Shown here piece by piece: positions 60,165-64,000 of a stretch of 64,000 nucleotides of DNA. The stretch's first letter is position 1. Each line of letters begins with the position of its first letter. Where the stretch lies: positions 62,001 to 126,000 of the forward strand of contig NZ_QCYM01000004.1 of the NCBI RefSeq assembly GCF_003075075.1, read 5' to 3'. A program made the translations under genes and the position numbers. The notes under the pieces were generated by a model. The model was not told where the DNA came from and did not search any database. It saw only the letters and a program-made list of their open reading frames with translations. Origin of the DNA: Labrenzia sp. 011. Lineage in GTDB: Bacteria > Pseudomonadota > Alphaproteobacteria > Rhizobiales > Stappiaceae.

Positions 60165-61508
60165 CTAGACCGGTAGAAATTTCGCCAGCAAACCGAGGGC
60201 GGCCGTAACCGCCAGAACGGTGGCAATGCCTCTTTTGGCGGCAAACACCAGCAGGGCAGCGACCAGCGCCATGGCCGCCAGCACCGGATCGAGGCTGGTG
60301 ATATCGGGTTGAAGCACGGTGACCGGGCCGTAGCTGACGGTGCGGGTTTGCGTGAAAAGGACATTGAGGGCGAACCAGAGCGCCAGATTCAGGATCGTGC
60401 CGGCCACCGCCGCCGTGATCGCCGAGAGCGCCTTTTCCAGCCTGCGGTTGCCGCGCAAACGCTCCATCCAGGGGGCGCCGGCGAGAACGAACAGGAAACT
60501 CGGGGCAAAGGTCACCCATGTGGTCATGGCGGCTGCCAGAAGCGCACCCGTCAGGGGCTGAAACGGGGCCGGGTCGCGCCAGCCCGCGAGAAACCCGACG
60601 AATTGGGTGACGAGAATGAGCGGGCCGGGGGTCGTCTCCGCCAGTCCCAGGCCGTCGAGCATTGCGCCGGCGCCGAGCCATGATTTCGTCTCGACGGCCA
60701 CCTGCGCCATGTAGCTGAGAAGCGCATAGGCGCCGCCAAAGCTGACGACAGCCAGCAGGGAGAAGAATTCGGCGACATCGACAAGCAGGCTGCCCGGGGA
60801 CAGGAGGACCGCCGCCACCAGGGGCGGAGCACCCCACACGGCCAGGCCGGCCAGAAGGGTTTTCACCGTCCGGGAAAGTGACGCCGGCCGGGTCCGGGTA
60901 TCTGTTTCTGCCAGGCCGGACCCGGATGCGGTTCCGAATGCCAGGCCGAGCAGGGCAGCGCCCGCGATGACAAGGGGGAAGGGGACGGAGAAGAAGAACA
61001 GGGCGCTGAAGGACCCGGCGCAGATGAACCAGGCAAGGCGGGTTTTCAGGGCTTTTCCGCCGATCCGCAGCAAGGCCTGCAGCACGATTGCCAGCACTCC
61101 GGCCTTCACGCCGTAAAACACGGCGGCCATGAGCGACGTGTCTCCGTAGGCGGCATAAATGTAGCTGACGACCGCCATGGCAATGGCGCCGGGAAGAACG
61201 AACAGCAATCCTGCGATCAGTCCTCCGAGCGTGCGTCCGCTCAGCCAGCCGCAATAGGTGGCAAGCTGCTGCGCTTCGGGGCCGGGCAGCAGCATGCAGT
61301 AATTGAGCGCATGCAGGAAACGGTCCTCGGACAGCCATTTCCTGTTTTCGACGAATTCCTGATGCATGACGGAAATCTGCGCCGCCGGACCGCCGAAGGA
61401 CAGAAGCCCGACCTTGAGGGATACCCTGGTGACTTCGCCCAGCGAGGGAGCCGTGCTGCCGTTTGCGGCAGTGGCGGCCGTCCCTGGTGGTGGAGTGGTT
61501 CTGCGCAT
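60165..61508 (-). CDS. chrA: Chromate efflux transporter ChrA (long, two-domain form)
   Basis: A 447-residue membrane protein with two CHR domains. The first carries 'GLLSFGGPAAQISVMHQEFV' and 'LLPGPEAQQLATYCGWLSG'; the second carries 'VSFGGAYALLSYMAQVAVE' and 'TPGPLILVTQFVGFLAG', the paired motifs of the family. It exports chromate by proton motive force. The gene is alone, without chrB or an adjacent divergent regulator. The GC-rich spacer 60049-60164 between it and the convergent MarR gene shows no further feature. Confidence 0.92.
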   Translation of the reverse strand: MRRTTPPPGTAATAANGSTAPSLGEVTRVSLKVGLLSFGGPAAQISVMHQEFVENRKWLSEDRFLHALNYCMLLPGPEAQQLATYCGWLSGRTLGGLIAGLLFVLPGAIAMAVVSYIYAAYGDTSLMAAVFYGVKAGVLAIVLQALLRIGGKALKTRLAWFICAGSFSALFFFSVPFPLVIAGAALLGLAFGTASGSGLAETDTRTRPASLSRTVKTLLAGLAVWGAPPLVAAVLLSPGSLLVDVAEFFSLLAVVSFGGAYALLSYMAQVAVETKSWLGAGAMLDGLGLAETTPGPLILVTQFVGFLAGWRDPAPFQPLTGALLAAAMTTWVTFAPSFLFVLAGAPWMERLRGNRRLEKALSAITAAVAGTILNLALWFALNVLFTQTRTVSYGPVTVLQPDITSLDPVLAAMALVAALLVFAAKRGIATVLAVTAALGLLAKFLPV

Positions 61509-61674
61509 GAAGACCCTTGCCCTGAAAACCTTACCGCTTCCTACGCGCGGTTTGTGAAAGCGGCAAGACCGTCCGTCAGTCCGGCAACATTACAAAACGG
61601 TCATTTGCAAATCCGCTCCGCCGCAGCCACGTGTGAGGCAGAAACAGGAACCGAGCTGCGAGGGTAAGAGACGA

Positions 61675-61938
61675 ATGTCCCGCACAATCAACGAAGAACG
61701 GGGTGCCAGGCGCGCGGAAGATCTGCGTCGCCGGTTCCGGCATGTCTCCGATGTATCCTTCAGGAGCGCGTCCGGCAGCCGGTCATGGCAGGGACAGCGT
61801 CATCCGGGCAGAAATCCGGCAACCGCGCCTGCGGGCGTGCAGCGGCTGCGGGCGCGCCGGTCACAGATGACGGATTTTCTCACCTGGTGTGTTCTGGCCG
61901 TGATCGTCGCCACGATCGGATTGGTCGTTTTCATTTAG
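61675..61938 (+). CDS. Small membrane protein of unknown function
   Basis: An 87-residue protein: about 60 basic, Arg-rich residues ('ARRAEDLRRRFRHVSDVSFR') followed by a single C-terminal membrane segment ('TDFLTWCVLAVIVATIGLVV'). This tail-anchored layout with GAGGGTAAGAG before the ATG supports a real gene. It is not recognised as a known family. A shorter form starting at the ATG at 61867 is possible. Confidence 0.5.
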   Translation: MSRTINEERGARRAEDLRRRFRHVSDVSFRSASGSRSWQGQRHPGRNPATAPAGVQRLRARRSQMTDFLTWCVLAVIVATIGLVVFI

Positions 61939-62153
61939 GAGTTCACGCCCCGGGTGTGAAAAGCCCGCAATCCCGCGACAACGGGTCCTCGGAAAAGGTG
62001 TCAGATTTCGCAATAATGGGGTATCTGTTGCCGGCTCGCCCGAGTGAGGCAGGCCATGGCGCTTAAAAAACGCGCCTGCCGGAACTTTTTCGCGCGACGT
62101 GCGTTCCTCTTTGAGGTACCGGAATAGTAACGATTCGTGGTGCGGGGTAAACA

Positions 62154-62711
62154 GTGATGACATCGGCTGCCGCAGGACGGGAGACGGCGTTCCGACGCTG
62201 TTTGTATCTGGAAACACGGGATGAGCACGAAGCCACAGAAGCCACGTTCTCTCCCTTCATCGACGATCCCCATGGCCGGCTGACGTGGTTTCTTGCCGCG
62301 CAGCGATCGGGTCTTGCCGCGATTTTCCAAAGTCGTGCCAGCGAGGCCTGTGTGCTTTCGGGGACTGTCGTCGACGATCTTGTCAGGCGACTCGACCAGG
62401 ATCTTCTGTCGGCCGGAGCGGTTGCCGTGGAGGTTGCTCCGGCCGGCCCGCTCGAACCTCTGGCGATCGACTATCTGGTGCTCGGTTCGCGTCTCGGCAC
62501 GCAGGCACTGCGCCTGCGTCTGTTTTCCGGGGATCGTGCCGACGAAATTCCCGCTTATTTCCGGGCGCCTGCCTTGCCGCAGCTCTGGCGCGCCCATTGC
62601 CTCGCGCTTGAGGCCATCGCTCCGGGATCCGCGCGTGCGGACAGAATTCTGGAAAACGTCAAAACCGGCTTTGCGTTGTTCGCTCACGCTGCCGCCGCAC
62701 AGAAGACATGA
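62154..62711 (+). CDS. bphO: Heme oxygenase-like protein (BphO type)
   Basis: A 185-residue all-helical heme oxygenase-fold protein. The proximal heme His should be His25 in 'LETRDEHEATEATFSPF', and the distal-helix pattern 'YLVLGSRLGTQALRLRL' keeps the bacterial G-x3-G spacing. Biliverdin produced from heme would charge the phytochrome encoded 13 bp downstream. The protein is shorter than classical HO and the second half diverges, so some loss of activity cannot be excluded. Confidence 0.78.
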   Translation: MMTSAAAGRETAFRRCLYLETRDEHEATEATFSPFIDDPHGRLTWFLAAQRSGLAAIFQSRASEACVLSGTVVDDLVRRLDQDLLSAGAVAVEVAPAGPLEPLAIDYLVLGSRLGTQALRLRLFSGDRADEIPAYFRAPALPQLWRAHCLALEAIAPGSARADRILENVKTGFALFAHAAAAQKT

Positions 62712-62724
62712 CAAGGAACCGGGT

Positions 62725-64000
62725 TTGACTATCAATCATTCGGATCGGAATGCGGAACTTACTGTCGATTTGACCAATTGCGATCGTGAACCGATCCACC
62801 AGCTCGGACGTGTCCAGTCCTACGGCGCATTGCTTGCCGTTTCCTCGGACTGGATCGTCCAGCATGCCTCGATGAATCTCCGGGACATTCTCGGTATCCG
62901 GCATGAAGATGCTCTCGGGCGCCCCTTGGGCGAAATCGTTGTTGCCGAGGGTCTTGCCCGCATCCGCGATAATCTGCGTGCTGTCGCGAGCCCTCATGGA
63001 GCGGCGCGGCTTTTTGGTGTGGTGATGCGCGAAAGCGGAAACACTTTCGATGTCTCCGTGCATCAGTCGGGCAGCCATCTGATCATCGAATTCGAGCCGA
63101 AGCTCAGCACCCGCGGGCGGGATGTCCTTTCGGAGGTCTACCCGCAGATCGCCGCCCTGCGGCGGAACCGCGACCTGCGGCTGCTTGCGGGAGACGCGGC
63201 GCGCGGCCTGGGGGAGCTGACCGGATTCGACAGCGTCATGGTCTATCAGTTTCAGGCCGATCACTCCGGCAAGGTGATTGCGGAACAGCGGCTCGATCGC
63301 CAGAAAAAATACGACGGGATGATGTTTCCGGCTTCCGATATCCCGGTGCAGGCGCGGGCCCTCTACAAGCGCTCTCTGCTGCGGCTGATCGCGGATGTGA
63401 ACGACGAGGGCAGCGCGATCGTGCCGGGCGCCGGTGTCGATGGTGTGCCTCTCGACCTGTCCCTGGCCGTCACCCGGTCCGTCTCGCCCATCCATATAGA
63501 ATATCTTCGCAACATGGGGGTCGAGGCCTCCATGTCGGTATCGATCATGAAGGACGGGGAACTGTGGGGGCTGTTTGCCTGCCATCACGATAGCCCGCGA
63601 TATATCGACTACGAGCGGCGCACCGCTGTGGAAATGTTCGCTCACATGTTCTCCTACGAGTTGAGCCGGTTCGAGGACGGTTTGCGGAAAACGGTCGAGC
63701 AGGATACCAGCCGGCTCCACGCCATGCTCATGGGGCATATGGCCAACGGGCGCGCCCTGGCCGACAGTCTTCTGGCCGTTTCGGAGGAGATCAATTCGGT
63801 CATTCCCCATGACGGGCTTGTCCTGTTTGAGAACGAGGGCTTCCACGCCACCGGTTCCGTGCCCAGCGAAGAGGAGTTTCTCTCCCTTGCACGCTTTCTC
63901 GACCGCTCCATCGGGTCTGCGGTCTTCACGACCGATTGCCTGAGCAAGCTCCATGAGCCGGCGGCGGATTACGCGGATCGGGTCGCCGGGCTGATGGCCA
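62725..64000 (+). CDS. bphP: Bacteriophytochrome (partial, 3' end outside window)
   Basis: The first 425 residues of a phytochrome photoreceptor. The PAS domain begins with the biliverdin-attaching Cys19 in 'TNCDREPIHQLG'. The GAF domain follows with the chromophore-pocket motif 'PASDIP' at 202-207, then the 'SPIHIEYLRNMGVEASMSVS' segment, and a PHY domain begins before the edge. The start is TTG at 62725, with AAGGA 7 nt upstream and the TGA of bphO just before. It should sense red/far-red light through a histidine kinase output outside the window. Confidence 0.93.
   Translation, partial: MTINHSDRNAELTVDLTNCDREPIHQLGRVQSYGALLAVSSDWIVQHASMNLRDILGIRHEDALGRPLGEIVVAEGLARIRDNLRAVASPHGAARLFGVVMRESGNTFDVSVHQSGSHLIIEFEPKLSTRGRDVLSEVYPQIAALRRNRDLRLLAGDAARGLGELTGFDSVMVYQFQADHSGKVIAEQRLDRQKKYDGMMFPASDIPVQARALYKRSLLRLIADVNDEGSAIVPGAGVDGVPLDLSLAVTRSVSPIHIEYLRNMGVEASMSVSIMKDGELWGLFACHHDSPRYIDYERRTAVEMFAHMFSYELSRFEDGLRKTVEQDTSRLHAMLMGHMANGRALADSLLAVSEEINSVIPHDGLVLFENEGFHATGSVPSEEEFLSLARFLDRSIGSAVFTTDCLSKLHEPAADYADRVAGLMA

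Noticed and set aside
1..64000. CRISPR arrays, tRNA or rRNA genes, complete insertion sequences, phage genes
   Set aside because: No regularly spaced repeats, no cloverleaf or rRNA stretches, and no transposase, integrase or phage structural gene was recognised.

Overview
The window is GC-rich bacterial chromosome that reads as alphaproteobacterial and most likely Hyphomicrobiales (Rhizobiales). The support is indirect: several ABC and TRAP uptake systems for organic acids, peptides and amides, a sitABCD manganese importer behind Fur/Mur-type palindromes, a heme oxygenase plus bacteriophytochrome pair, a CJM1_0395-type metalloprotease, and a rhizobial-style dispersed palindrome. No rRNA, tRNA, CRISPR array or intact insertion sequence was found. 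Genus cannot be fixed from the sequence alone.

Layout. 1-2415: 3' part of an iron/siderophore binding protein gene, a TetR regulator and a GcvA-like LysR regulator, all on the minus strand. 2640-3836: Fsr-type efflux pump. 4173-7776: sitABCD. 8047-9745: a horizontally acquired-looking sulfotransferase and a calcineurin-like phosphatase. 9864-19091: an unusual cluster made of a LivHM-SBP-LivGF importer, a Tm-1-like ATP-binding protein, a PEP-hydrolase-type TIM barrel, a divergent degenerate TIM-barrel protein, and a regulator that fuses the same TIM barrel to a degenerate AAA+ domain and a Fis-type helix-turn-helix. 19255-27211: a TRAP importer co-directional with a cupin, a hydroxyacyl-CoA dehydrogenase, an SDR and two cyclase-family hydrolases, with a divergent LysR. 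27444-34022: a second TRAP operon with SDR, HpaI-type aldolase, RraA-family protein and GntR regulator. 34086-35802: an oxidoreductase and a TetR regulator sharing a promoter with two operators. 36005-44023: GntR, a dipeptide/glutathione-type ABC importer and a gamma-glutamyltransferase without a signal peptide. 44743-52860: an AmiC/ANTAR sensor-antiterminator pair, a dipeptide-type ABC importer and an acetamidase/formamidase. 52891-56861: ScfR-like, LuxR-solo and LysR regulators and a creatininase-family amidohydrolase. 57013-61938: metalloprotease, MFS, MarR, ChrA and a small membrane protein. 62154-64000: BphO and a bacteriophytochrome that leaves the window.

The common theme is scavenging. 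Each accessory operon pairs a high-affinity importer with one to five catabolic enzymes and a dedicated regulator, usually divergent. In four importers the binding-protein gene is followed by a stem-loop before the next gene, which would favour excess binding protein.

The best candidate for undescribed biology is 9864-19091. Its Tm-1-like and TIM-barrel genes are adjacent separate versions of the two halves of the plant Tm-1 protein. Two further TIM-barrel paralogues there look like a dedicated sensor and a degenerate partner. The second most interesting is the ANTAR-linked terminator in the leader at 44649-44692.
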